A stretch of 36,654 nucleotides of DNA from Hellea sp. (lineage in GTDB: Bacteria > Pseudomonadota > Alphaproteobacteria > Caulobacterales > Maricaulaceae). Of this stretch, positions 1-8,048 are shown piece after piece. Below the pieces are notes generated by a model. That model saw only the letters and a program-made list of their open reading frames with translations, ran no database searches and was not told the origin of the DNA. Every line of letters begins with the position of its first letter. Within the stretch, counting starts at the first letter, position 1. The stretch spans positions 1 to 36,654 of the forward strand of contig JAHDHS010000022.1 in NCBI GenBank assembly GCA_020631215.1. Direction: 5' to 3'. The position numbers were made by a program, and so were the translations under genes.

Positions 1-412
1 ACTTATGCTATTGTTTTATTTGGTTATTTCTGCGCTGCATCGTGCTGTGTGGGGGGCACCATTCATTGCTTGATGAATTTCTCCCAAGTGTCCCGTAAAC
101 CTGTAATTTCTTTTTATTATCCCCTAAAAACCGCAGCTTAACGGTCGATTTGCGATTGAGTCGAACAATATGGATTTCGGTGCCTTTCTACGGCACCACA
201 CTTTCTCCTCCCAACAACCGATTAAGGCGCTGAAATACCTATATTTTCACTTCAGATTATCCCGGGTTGTCTCGGATTTTCGAATAAATTGTTCCACAAA
301 ATCTGCTACAAATTGTGCTACAACATGCTTTGGATATCCGGCTTTGCGACCGGGAAACGCGAGCGTATCAGGCACTAAGCGACCCTTGGATCGCCTGAGG
401 CTAAGCGAACGC
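1..412. other. Region without a recognised gene
   Basis: No convincing gene was found here. Short open frames exist on both strands at about 170-456, but none shows a family motif, a good ribosome binding site or a plausible start. The stretch is fairly AT-rich. A small inverted repeat, ATTCAT...ATGAAT, lies near 62-79. It abuts the acyl-CoA dehydrogenase remnant on its right, so it may be degraded coding sequence or an old rearrangement point. Confidence 0.5.
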
Positions 413-619
413 ATGAAATATTCTGATTTCGTCTTTGTACTCGCCACATTTATCAAAGATGATAATGAAAAAGGCTTCAGCCTGATACTCGTTGAGCGTG
501 GCCACCCTTATGAAATTCAAGACTTAAAAACTGCACTCAATTCACAATCGAAAGCTCAAGTTTTTTTCAACGATGTAAAAGTGCCCCCAACAAAACACCG
601 TACCAGTCTCTACGGTTAA
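413..619 (+). pseudogene. Acyl-CoA dehydrogenase remnant
   Basis: About 68 codons resemble the middle beta-domain of acyl-CoA dehydrogenases. A 'SLILVERG' stretch is followed by 'AQVFFNDVKVP', matching the family pattern in which an 'SLFLVE' segment precedes '(T)AELFFDDVRVP'. A TAA follows almost directly, whereas a real enzyme is about 380 residues long. The N-terminal domain is not recognisable in the upstream frame, and the C-terminal helical domain with the FAD/acyl-CoA residues is absent. I read it as a relic, not a functional gene. The in-frame ATG at 413 is only a convenient left boundary. The family assignment rests on one short motif. Confidence 0.5.
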
Positions 620-649
620 GACCTGACGCGAAGGACTCACAGACGCAAA

Positions 650-2197
650 TTAGCGAAATAAATAAACTTGCAACCCAATCAGAATTAGTAGGACAATCGC
701 TATAATTATGTCGCTTCGCAAAGAAGAATCCGTCGACTTGTTTCTATCGCGCGCTTGCCAGATCAGTTGTTTATCTACGTTTTGGTTTTGACCTGCCAAA
801 CTTACAGCGACCAGCACAATCAAGCTTATCAACGTTATGGGTAGCGGGACGTGAAGATAGTGAATATTCAGGAACTCCACATGATCGCGGAGCAGACCAA
901 TAAGAATTGCGCAAGTGAGACCTATCAACAACGCGGCCATTGCTCCGCGGCTCGTTGCACGCGGCCAGAACCATCCACCCAAATACACCACTACGAACGG
1001 CGCAACAGCATATGATAAAAGTCCCTGAACATATTCGAATAAGGTTCCGAAGTTTCCGATCATTGGCGCCCAAATGGCGCTAATCAATATAATCACGGCG
1101 GTAGTCAGACGCCCCACCCAAACCAGATTTTTGGATGCGATCTCAGGCCTGGCTTTACTGACAAAATCCATGGTGATAATGGTCGAGGCCGCATGAAGCG
1201 TGGAGTCTGTATTCGACATCAAGCCAGCGACAAAGCCGGCCAGAACAAGACCCAAAACTCCTGCGGGGAGTAACTCAAGCAGAAGCGCTGGGTAGATGCG
1301 GTCCGCATGGGCCAGGCCTGGAATGATCTGTATCGCGGCGACCCCTGGAATGATAATTATGAACAAAACCAATAACTTCAGGTAACCCGCCATCAGTAAT
1401 CCCCGTCGGGCTTCGGGTGCGGATTTGGCGCTCAATACCCATTGTACCATATTCTGATTGGTGAGCCAGAAATAGGCGCAAAGCACGGGTATCCCCATTA
1501 AAAGCCCCGTCCATGGCACGGCCCTGTCCCCCGCCCCCCTGATGAGCGAGAGGCTCTCATCGGGAGCGTTGGCCACAATATTACTCCACCCCCCAGAGGC
1601 TTCGAGCGTATAATATGAAATTAAACAGGCCCCGATGATAAGAATGACGGATTGAAACATATCCGTGCGGGAAATGGCCCTCAGCCCGCCGACAACCGAA
1701 TACAGTCCGGCTAAAATCATTATGGCGAATATTATAGCATTCATTGATAGGCTTGGAACGACCTCCGAGAGCAATATGCCCCCAGCATAGAGCGAGCCAG
1801 CCATATCAATAAAAACAATCAGAAAAATTATGAAAGCCGAATAGAATGTTTTGACCCGTTCATCATATCGTCGCGATAAGTATTCAGCTATTGTGTAGAC
1901 CTTGCTGCCTCTTACAACTCCCACAAGAACAAAGGAAAAGAATATCATGGCCAAGACGCCAACCCATTCATAATTATATATAGCAATGCCAGTCAGATAG
2001 GCCGCGCCCGTCAGGCCTATAATTGCCGAAGCGGAGAAATTTGTAGCGAAAAGCGAAAAACCGATTTGCCACCACCGAAGCTTTCGCCCTGCAAGAAAAT
2101 AGTCTGCTGTTGAGTCGGTTTTGGATTTACCCGTTAGACCGATAGCGAGAAAGCCGAGGATAATTCCTCCAAGAATTATCCCATCGATAGGGGTCAA
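650..2197 (-). CDS. Sodium:solute symporter (SSS family), probable sugar uptake
   Basis: A 515-aa, very hydrophobic inner-membrane protein of the SSS/SGLT family, which couples Na+ entry to uptake of sugars and other solutes. Visible family marks are the N-terminal 'ADYFLAGRKLRWWQIG' segment followed by 'NFSASAIIGL', and the mid-protein 'GGLRAISRTDMFQ' segment. Many transmembrane helices run to a final one near the C-terminus. It is the last gene of the halogenase/GH16 run, and its start overlaps the GH16 stop by 4 bp (translational coupling). The neighbouring glucanase makes glucose or a short gluco-oligosaccharide the likely substrate, but that is inferred from context. It is more divergent from vSGLT than the other symporter at 14843-16438. 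No terminator was found between its stop and the left end. Confidence 0.88.
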   Translation of the reverse strand: MTPIDGIILGGIILGFLAIGLTGKSKTDSTADYFLAGRKLRWWQIGFSLFATNFSASAIIGLTGAAYLTGIAIYNYEWVGVLAMIFFSFVLVGVVRGSKVYTIAEYLSRRYDERVKTFYSAFIIFLIVFIDMAGSLYAGGILLSEVVPSLSMNAIIFAIMILAGLYSVVGGLRAISRTDMFQSVILIIGACLISYYTLEASGGWSNIVANAPDESLSLIRGAGDRAVPWTGLLMGIPVLCAYFWLTNQNMVQWVLSAKSAPEARRGLLMAGYLKLLVLFIIIIPGVAAIQIIPGLAHADRIYPALLLELLPAGVLGLVLAGFVAGLMSNTDSTLHAASTIITMDFVSKARPEIASKNLVWVGRLTTAVIILISAIWAPMIGNFGTLFEYVQGLLSYAVAPFVVVYLGGWFWPRATSRGAMAALLIGLTCAILIGLLRDHVEFLNIHYLHVPLPITLISLIVLVAVSLAGQNQNVDKQLIWQARDRNKSTDSSLRSDIIIAIVLLILIGLQVYLFR

Positions 2198-3138
2198 GGC
2201 GCGGCGCAGTCAATGCCATTATCGGGATCCTCTGCGCATTCGTACACACGCACCCAATCCACTAACATGGTTTTTGGAAATCCCTTTATATCCACGCCCC
2301 CTTCATTGCGACCCTCAGGTAGACGACCACCAACGGCTAAATTCAAGATAAGATGAAAGCGCTGATCAAATGGCGCAAAAGGACGACCCTCTGCGCGTTT
2401 GGCTTTGGAAAACCAGTCTTCATAGGTTTGGGTCGCATAATGTACGTCATCAATATACCAGGATATTTGGCCTGCGCTCCATTCGACCGCATAGGTGTAA
2501 TAATCGTCAATTTGGCCCGGCAGCGGTGCATCACTGCCGCTATGGGCGTTATTGGGCCATTCATCGCCATAGTGCAGCGTACCCAAAATACGGTTTTCGA
2601 TACCGCCATCACAATCTTCACATACCGTGCCAAGATTTACCGCTTCCATGATATCAATCTCTCCCGATGCGGCCCAGCCGCCATAGTGATTATCGCTTGA
2701 GAGCATCCAGATCGCGGGCCAAACGCCCTGCCCACCCGGAAGTTTGGCACGCACTTGAATACGCCCGTAGCGCCAATCGCCTTTGCCGATCGTACGGATC
2801 CGGCCAGAGCTGTAGGGTTGCGTTGCGGCTTTCTTAGCATCCTTGCGCGTCTTCCACTGGCTAGGTGGCAAGGCATGTCCGGTCGTGCGCTTTCTTAGAG
2901 CGGTGATGTGTAAAGCGCCATCTTTAACATAAACATTTTTCTTGGAATCTGTATAGCATTGGCGCTCTTCATTACCGCCACCCCAGCAATCTGTTTCGTA
3001 GCTCCATTTAGTTTCGTCCAGCTTATCGCCATCGAATTCGTCTGCCCAAACCAAATTCCATTTTCCTGAAGAGTCAGTTTGTGCATAAGACATCTGCAAG
3101 GAAAACAGCCCTAAAATAATCGCCAAAACAAAGCGCAT
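2194..3138 (-). CDS. Secreted GH16 endo-beta-glucanase (laminarinase-like)
   Basis: A 314-aa glycoside hydrolase family 16 enzyme. Residues 1-20 form a signal peptide (hydrophobic core, then 'SYAQ'), so it is exported. The mature part begins with the typical 'LVWADEFDG' strand. The catalytic signature GEIDIMEA lies at residues 159-166: E160 as nucleophile, D162, and E165 as acid/base. The extra residue in 'DIME' is the form usual in beta-1,3-glucanases. Upstream 'GVWPAIWML' (138-146) is another GH16 strand. Length fits a single catalytic domain with no carbohydrate-binding module. It probably cleaves laminarin or another beta-1,3(1,4)-glucan outside the inner membrane. It abuts the halogenase stop upstream and overlaps the symporter downstream. 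Exact substrate cannot be told from sequence; agarase or carrageenase activity is less likely from the motif. Confidence 0.92.
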   Translation of the reverse strand: MRFVLAIILGLFSLQMSYAQTDSSGKWNLVWADEFDGDKLDETKWSYETDCWGGGNEERQCYTDSKKNVYVKDGALHITALRKRTTGHALPPSQWKTRKDAKKAATQPYSSGRIRTIGKGDWRYGRIQVRAKLPGGQGVWPAIWMLSSDNHYGGWAASGEIDIMEAVNLGTVCEDCDGGIENRILGTLHYGDEWPNNAHSGSDAPLPGQIDDYYTYAVEWSAGQISWYIDDVHYATQTYEDWFSKAKRAEGRPFAPFDQRFHLILNLAVGGRLPEGRNEGGVDIKGFPKTMLVDWVRVYECAEDPDNGIDCAAP

Positions 3139-4623
3139 TTAAGCCTCCTTAATACCGCAATATTGACGGACGTAATCACTATGCCTTGGCAATTTCGAGA
3201 CAGACCTAGCGATATTGTCCTTGATTTGCCCCAGGAAATATTCGAGCTCTTTATCACTCATTTTGTCCGCAATGGGGTGATAAGCCTTCGGCATTATACC
3301 TTGGCCCATCATACATTGCAGCCAAGAATTTTCAGCAAAAAGCTCTTCATTTTTACGGAAAACTCGCGCCGTTTCTCTGAATAGGTCGATTTTTTGCTGA
3401 ACAGAACCCGGAATATCCATTGTGGCGCAATACCGCCAGAACTCACTGTCCCGACGTTCGGTGACACAATAATGCATGATCAAAAAATCACGAATTTTAT
3501 CCATGTCTTCAAAAGTCTGCTCATTAAATTCACTCACATCGGCCTGAGAGATTTCATTAAATGGCATCATCCGTAAAAACCGCATGACAGAGCGCTGTAT
3601 GAGGTGGATGGAGGTAGATTCCAAAGGTTCCATGAAACCACTAGACAGACCCAGGGCAACACAGTTCTTTTCCCATTGTTTACGGCGAGCCCCGGTTTGA
3701 AACCTGATAAGCTTGGGATCAGAAATTGGTTCCCCATCTATATTTGACATGAGTCTGTCCAGCGCCGTGTCCTTGTCGAGGTACTGGCTGCAATAGACGA
3801 GTCCATTGCCCGTTCTGTGCTGCAAGGGAATGCGCCATTGCCACCCCGCATCATGGGCGATTGCCCGCGTATAAGGTCTGGCGGGCTCAACGGATTTCGT
3901 CTGCACTGCAATGGCAGTATCGCAGGGCAAATAATGCGTCCAGTCATCATAGCCAACATGCAAAGCTTGACCCATCAATAAGGAACGAAAACCCGTGCAA
4001 TCGAAAAAGAAGTCAGCTTCCAGAACTTCGCCGGATTCGAGCTTTAGGGACCGGATATAACCGCTCTGCTCATCCAACTGTGCCCGCAGGATTTTGCCCT
4101 CTTTGCGTATTGCCCCGTTGTCTTCGGCGATCTTACGTAGAAATTTTGCATATTGAGCTGAATCCAAATGGTAGGCATAGTTGAGCCCGTTCTCCGGCAG
4201 TTGCGCAAATTTCTCCTGTAGCCCCGCAACCACTTCCAGACAATAATCTTCAAGGCCTGACGACATGCCACGTTGGCGCCCTGCAAGCCAGAAATGTTGA
4301 AACCCGCTAGTCCAGTGATCCTTGCCCGCATGGCCAAAGGAGTGGAAATAATCTTCTCCGACATTTTTCCAGTTCTCAAAATTAATGCCGAGTTTAAACG
4401 TCGCGCGAGTGGCCCGCATAAACTCCGCTTCATTGACCCCTAAAAACCTATTAAACTTCAAGAGCGGTGGAATAGTCGCCTCGCCTACGCCGACCGTGCC
4501 TATTGCGTCAGACTCTATAAGGATCAACTCAATATGCTCTCCCATAGTTTTCGCCAATAGAGCTGCCGCCATCCATCCGGCAGTTCCGCCGCCTGCAATT
4601 ATATATTTTCTTATCTTATTCAT
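3139..4623 (-). CDS. Flavin-dependent tryptophan-type halogenase (copy 1)
   Basis: A 494-aa enzyme of the PrnA/RebH-like family, which uses FADH2, O2 and halide to chlorinate or brominate an aromatic substrate. The FAD-binding GGGTAGW is at residues 11-17. The lysine expected to hold hypohalous acid (K79 in PrnA) fits K77 in 'FKLGI'. The canonical WxWxIP motif is intact as WQWRIP at 261-266. The conserved glutamate region appears as 'EPLEST' with E335. All hallmarks of an active halogenase are therefore present. The start overlaps the cupin gene by 8 bp, and the GH16 start follows immediately after the stop. No biosynthetic (NRPS/PKS) genes are nearby, so this belongs to the environmental group found beside TonB receptors. 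The substrate is unknown, and free tryptophan is not assured. Confidence 0.9.
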   Translation of the reverse strand: MNKIRKYIIAGGGTAGWMAAALLAKTMGEHIELILIESDAIGTVGVGEATIPPLLKFNRFLGVNEAEFMRATRATFKLGINFENWKNVGEDYFHSFGHAGKDHWTSGFQHFWLAGRQRGMSSGLEDYCLEVVAGLQEKFAQLPENGLNYAYHLDSAQYAKFLRKIAEDNGAIRKEGKILRAQLDEQSGYIRSLKLESGEVLEADFFFDCTGFRSLLMGQALHVGYDDWTHYLPCDTAIAVQTKSVEPARPYTRAIAHDAGWQWRIPLQHRTGNGLVYCSQYLDKDTALDRLMSNIDGEPISDPKLIRFQTGARRKQWEKNCVALGLSSGFMEPLESTSIHLIQRSVMRFLRMMPFNEISQADVSEFNEQTFEDMDKIRDFLIMHYCVTERRDSEFWRYCATMDIPGSVQQKIDLFRETARVFRKNEELFAENSWLQCMMGQGIMPKAYHPIADKMSDKELEYFLGQIKDNIARSVSKLPRHSDYVRQYCGIKEA

Positions 4624-5644
4624 TGCTAAGCATCTTTATGAGAAAGGAACGTATTTTACTGGCATTTTTCGCCGTCATTGGGCCGAGAATACCATGGCCA
4701 TGTTCGGGGATATGAGCTGTCACATCCTCACTATTGTCAAAGACATAGTGATCAAACAATTCGCGCCAATGTTGCCTATCATGCTCAGGCAGGTCCCTTA
4801 TTGCCATCATCGCGTGATTAAGGGCATTTTGCGGTCCCCCCATATAGCGCGGCGTATCCCGCCACCAATAATTAACCAGCACATTGAATGGCTCTAGACC
4901 TTCAACGTGGTGCCACCACATCGACGGAATATGTATAGCGTCTCCCGGCTCCAGCACCGCCGTAAATCCAGCTTTGAGCGCCTGACTAAACTTCGGATAT
5001 TTATCATATTCAGGATTATGAAAATCGACCATACTGATCGAGCGGCCCGCGGGTGTGTTGTCAATTGGCCCGACATAGAGATTTTTAAATTCAGATGGCG
5101 GGAACAGCGTAAAACGGCGACGGCCAACAGCCACGAATGCAAGATTGTCAGGGAAATCATTATGAGCAGCAATACGGGTTTTCGCCCCAATCCAGATTGA
5201 CTCAATGGGGGTATGTTTGCCTAGGTCAAAATGGTTTTCCTCATGCAGACCTTGGAAATATTGTTTGATATTAATTGACCCCAAATAGATAATCGGTTGT
5301 TGCGCATCCGTTTCTTCGCGGTCAATTCTTTCAAAAATCAGGGGCAATCTGGCTTTGCCCATTTGGATATTCATGGACATGTCATCGCGGTAGAAAATCC
5401 GGCCGTTAAATTCATCTGAGCCCATTGTCACAGAAAAGGGTCTATCCACCGCTTTACTTTCCAAGTAATCCCGCGCGGCTTTACCTGACTTTCTCCCGGC
5501 CTCAACCAATGGCCAGTCTCTAACCAAGCCGCGAACTACAAAAGGCTTACGCTCAGCAAGATACGGCTCAATCTCAGCCATAGAGCTGGCTGAGATCTCT
5601 GAGATTGGCTTCAGAGCTTCAAATATGTTGGCCGGATTAAGCAT
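4616..5644 (-). CDS. Cupin-like (JmjC/Cupin_8) domain protein
   Basis: A 342-aa cytoplasmic protein with the Cupin_8/JmjC fold of Fe(II)/2-oxoglutarate hydroxylases related to FIH. A likely metal site is the H161-x-D163 pair in 'AAHNDFPDNL' plus a distal histidine (H245) in 'IPSMWWHHVE'. 'GDAIHIP' and 'RRRFTLFPP' are typical flanking strands. Relatives hydroxylate side chains of proteins or small molecules. Here it lies between SapC (8-bp overlap) and a halogenase (8-bp overlap), so the three products are very likely made together. This trio recurs near TonB receptors in alpha- and gammaproteobacteria. Hydroxylase activity is inferred from the apparently complete metal triad; the substrate is unknown. 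Confidence 0.85.
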   Translation of the reverse strand: MLNPANIFEALKPISEISASSMAEIEPYLAERKPFVVRGLVRDWPLVEAGRKSGKAARDYLESKAVDRPFSVTMGSDEFNGRIFYRDDMSMNIQMGKARLPLIFERIDREETDAQQPIIYLGSINIKQYFQGLHEENHFDLGKHTPIESIWIGAKTRIAAHNDFPDNLAFVAVGRRRFTLFPPSEFKNLYVGPIDNTPAGRSISMVDFHNPEYDKYPKFSQALKAGFTAVLEPGDAIHIPSMWWHHVEGLEPFNVLVNYWWRDTPRYMGGPQNALNHAMMAIRDLPEHDRQHWRELFDHYVFDNSEDVTAHIPEHGHGILGPMTAKNASKIRSFLIKMLSNE

Positions 5645-6353
5645 TCACAATGAGATCATTTTTGCGTTCTATGAGACTCGCAAGATTTGATAGTGACGCC
5701 AGCATCATAAAGCTTGGCATTAGGTAGCCCTTATCTTGAAATTCGTGCAACGCCTTTACATCCAACTTCCGAAAGCGATCTTCATTAATCGCATGAAACC
5801 CAACTAGACGATTCTTACTCCCATCCTTTAACGTCACATCGATAGACATAGCCTCCAACAAATCATATTTTTGCAGGCACTCAATGTAGTCTTTGGATTT
5901 CTTAAATCCATCATCCAGATATGCGAGTTTTTTAGAAATGTTTTCCAAATAGATTGTCGGCGCACCATGTTCATCAAATACGCGCCGCCCTTCACCGTCA
6001 CCCAAGCGTGGACTATCTATATCGATAACAACCTTGGGCTCTCCATCTTCTTCAGACGGCCTGCCTATCATAAAAGGTTGAATATCCATAGCAAGCGGGA
6101 CATATCGACTGTCCCATTTTCCTTCCTTTAGATACAGGTTTTCACCATTTTCAAACCCGAGCAGCGCTAAACAAAAAAACTCGCTACGTTCCTGATTAAG
6201 CTGGAATAAGATTGGGTAGTGATTTTGCAAATTACGAAACTCTTCCGGAAAGGTAATGCATGACATCATACCGTCACCCATGGCGTCTGAGCGCTCCTCA
6301 AGGATACGAAGGTCTTTGTGGTCTTTGGGGTTTACGGCGACATGAGTGGGCAT
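5637..6353 (-). CDS. SapC family protein
   Basis: A 238-aa SapC-family protein (named after an S-layer-associated protein of Campylobacter; molecular function unknown). Family-like segments are 'FPEEF' (35-39), 'ALLGFENGENLYL' (63-75) and 'YVPLAMDIQPFMIG' (84-97). No signal peptide or membrane segment is seen, so it is probably cytoplasmic. I chose the ATG at 6353 because GGAAAG lies about 9 bases upstream; a longer frame reaching 6443 would overlap the halogenase and has no similar site. It starts 28 bp after the halogenase stop and its own stop overlaps the cupin start. In other genomes SapC genes sit between halogenase and cupin genes next to TonB receptors, as here, suggesting a shared but undefined job. 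Confidence 0.85.
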   Translation of the reverse strand: MPTHVAVNPKDHKDLRILEERSDAMGDGMMSCITFPEEFRNLQNHYPILFQLNQERSEFFCLALLGFENGENLYLKEGKWDSRYVPLAMDIQPFMIGRPSEEDGEPKVVIDIDSPRLGDGEGRRVFDEHGAPTIYLENISKKLAYLDDGFKKSKDYIECLQKYDLLEAMSIDVTLKDGSKNRLVGFHAINEDRFRKLDVKALHEFQDKGYLMPSFMMLASLSNLASLIERKNDLIVNA

Positions 6354-6381
6354 CTGTTTTCTTTCCAAGCTAATCTTGGTT

Positions 6382-7905
6382 TCACTTAGACGGTTTAGGC
6401 AAACCTGCCAACAAGGCGCGGTTCGTTGGCAAACCTGCTGCAAAGGATTTCTGTTTGCGAATGACGGTCTGCATTTGCTTTTTCATCGCCTCTTGTAACG
6501 TCGGCTTTAGTGTGGGGTGTTTTACTGCCGGCATGCCCATTCCGTAAACAATGAAATGGTAACTGGATGCTGGAAAGACTTCACTGGCGTGCTCGAAGTC
6601 AGATTGACTTGGTGGGCGATATTTCCACGTCTCCAGATATTGCATAAGTCTATCCGGGATCGTCTCCGGCTTCCGATTATCAACCCAATAGGGTCCGGTT
6701 CGCTGGCTCAACACATAGTGAAGCTTAAGGAAATCAACGATGCGCGCCCATCTATATCTGAATAGCTTGTTAAACTTAACCGCTTCCAGATCCATTCCCT
6801 GGCGTGTGACTGGCAGATTGTCGGACAACATTTCTGCCGAGAGCTCAACCAAAACTATTGCAGACGCTTCCAGCGGTTCTAAAAACCCTGCAGAAAGGCC
6901 GATCGCGAGGCAATTTTTGTGCCAGGAATGCTCTCTAAAACCGGACGAAAACTTTAGCCTGCGCATAGGTAGATCATTAGATTTTATGTATTCGCGCGTA
7001 ATTTCTTCCGCGCGTTCATCCGATATATATTTCGACGCATAAACACAGCCAATCCCGCGCCGTTTTTGAAGGCCTATATCCCATATCCAGCCCGCTTCAT
7101 GCGCCGTTGAAATGGTCTGGGAGACAATAGGGTCCTGCTCGCCTGTTGGCACTTGCGTGACTATGGCTCGGTCATTGAAAAGAACATGGCTCTGGTCAAT
7201 AAAATCAACGCCATAATGCTCACCCAGCAAGACGGATTTATGTCCCGTACAATCGATGAAAAGGTCGCCCTTGATCTCGCTATGATTACGGGTTTTCACG
7301 GCCTCAATGTCTTCATCTTTCGATCCAACAATCTCGGTCACATGATCCAAAATATGTTTCACGCCAAGCTTATTAACAACATGATCCCGCAAAAGCGCTC
7401 CCAGCTTCACCGCGTCCAGATGATAAGCATAGTTCAGAGCCCCTGCATAGTCAGGCATGGATCGCTGCTTAGGCGCAATGCCCTCATGTCCTGGAGCCGC
7501 CTGAACACAAAGAGCCTCGGCGAATGATTTCTCAGGCGCAAAGCTTTGCCATGCTTGAATTAACTCATTGGCATTTCGCCCAACAGGAAGTTCAAATGGA
7601 TGATGATAGCTATCAAGCTCTGAACCATCGAACCAACCGTCAAATCGTGACCCCTGTTTGAATGACGCTTCACAGGCGGAAAGAAAATCAACTTCTTTAA
7701 TACCAATCCGGCTGAGAGTCTTACGAATGGTTGGCCATGTCCCCTCACCCACACCAATGGTTGGGGTATCCGGTGATTCAATCAGTGTTATCCCGATCCC
7801 TTCAGGCGAGCGGTCGGGATGCCGCGCGGCCAACAGCCCTGCTATGATCCAGCCAGCCGTTCCCCCGCCAATGATAACGATATTTCGTATTCTCTTGACC
7901 ATCAC
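6382..7905 (-). CDS. Flavin-dependent tryptophan-type halogenase (copy 2, variant motif)
   Basis: A 507-aa paralogue of the halogenase at 3139-4623, clearly diverged from it. The FAD-binding GGGTAGW is at 13-19, the candidate catalytic lysine is K83 in 'FKQGS', and the glutamate is E346 in 'FLEPLEAS'. The WxWxIP signature reads WIWDIG at 273-278, with proline replaced by glycine. This motif is usually nearly invariant in true halogenases, so activity may be altered. The frame opens with GTG at 7905 followed directly by ATG at 7902; the purine-rich AAGAGG is unusually close to both, so the exact start is uncertain. It is the first gene of the operon, about 90 bp downstream of the TonB-receptor terminator. 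Confidence 0.88.
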   Translation of the reverse strand: MMVKRIRNIVIIGGGTAGWIIAGLLAARHPDRSPEGIGITLIESPDTPTIGVGEGTWPTIRKTLSRIGIKEVDFLSACEASFKQGSRFDGWFDGSELDSYHHPFELPVGRNANELIQAWQSFAPEKSFAEALCVQAAPGHEGIAPKQRSMPDYAGALNYAYHLDAVKLGALLRDHVVNKLGVKHILDHVTEIVGSKDEDIEAVKTRNHSEIKGDLFIDCTGHKSVLLGEHYGVDFIDQSHVLFNDRAIVTQVPTGEQDPIVSQTISTAHEAGWIWDIGLQKRRGIGCVYASKYISDERAEEITREYIKSNDLPMRRLKFSSGFREHSWHKNCLAIGLSAGFLEPLEASAIVLVELSAEMLSDNLPVTRQGMDLEAVKFNKLFRYRWARIVDFLKLHYVLSQRTGPYWVDNRKPETIPDRLMQYLETWKYRPPSQSDFEHASEVFPASSYHFIVYGMGMPAVKHPTLKPTLQEAMKKQMQTVIRKQKSFAAGLPTNRALLAGLPKPSK

Positions 7906-7991
7906 CTCTTTTAGTCAAAATTCTTATAAACAAACAAAGGAAATTATTCTGCCGACCCATCCATGTTGCTAATTTCACCTAACATCTTACT

Positions 7992-8020
7992 AAAAAGCCA
8001 TCTCGGAATACCAAGATGGC
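7992..8020 (-). terminator. Rho-independent terminator after TonB receptor gene
   Basis: Read on the minus strand, GCCATCT (8020-8014) pairs perfectly with AGATGGC (8003-7997), leaving a 10-nt loop. A run of five T follows at 7996-7992. It begins 28 bp after the receptor stop and ends about 86 bp before the halogenase operon. It should end or strongly reduce receptor transcription, so the downstream operon either has its own promoter or gets reduced read-through. Confidence 0.8.
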
Positions 8021-8048
8021 CTGTTGATTTAAGCCGTTCGAAGTCAAC

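Noticed and set aside
2353-2700. Open frame on the plus strand inside the GH16 gene
   Set aside because: It is antisense to an enzyme with clear catalytic motifs, has no family features and no ribosome binding site.
4385-4897. 170-codon plus-strand frame over the halogenase/cupin junction
   Set aside because: It is antisense to two well-supported genes and shows low-complexity, non-protein-like composition.
6354-6443. Extended SapC start at 6443
   Set aside because: It lies inside the upstream halogenase and has no ribosome binding site, while 6353 has GGAAAG at good spacing.
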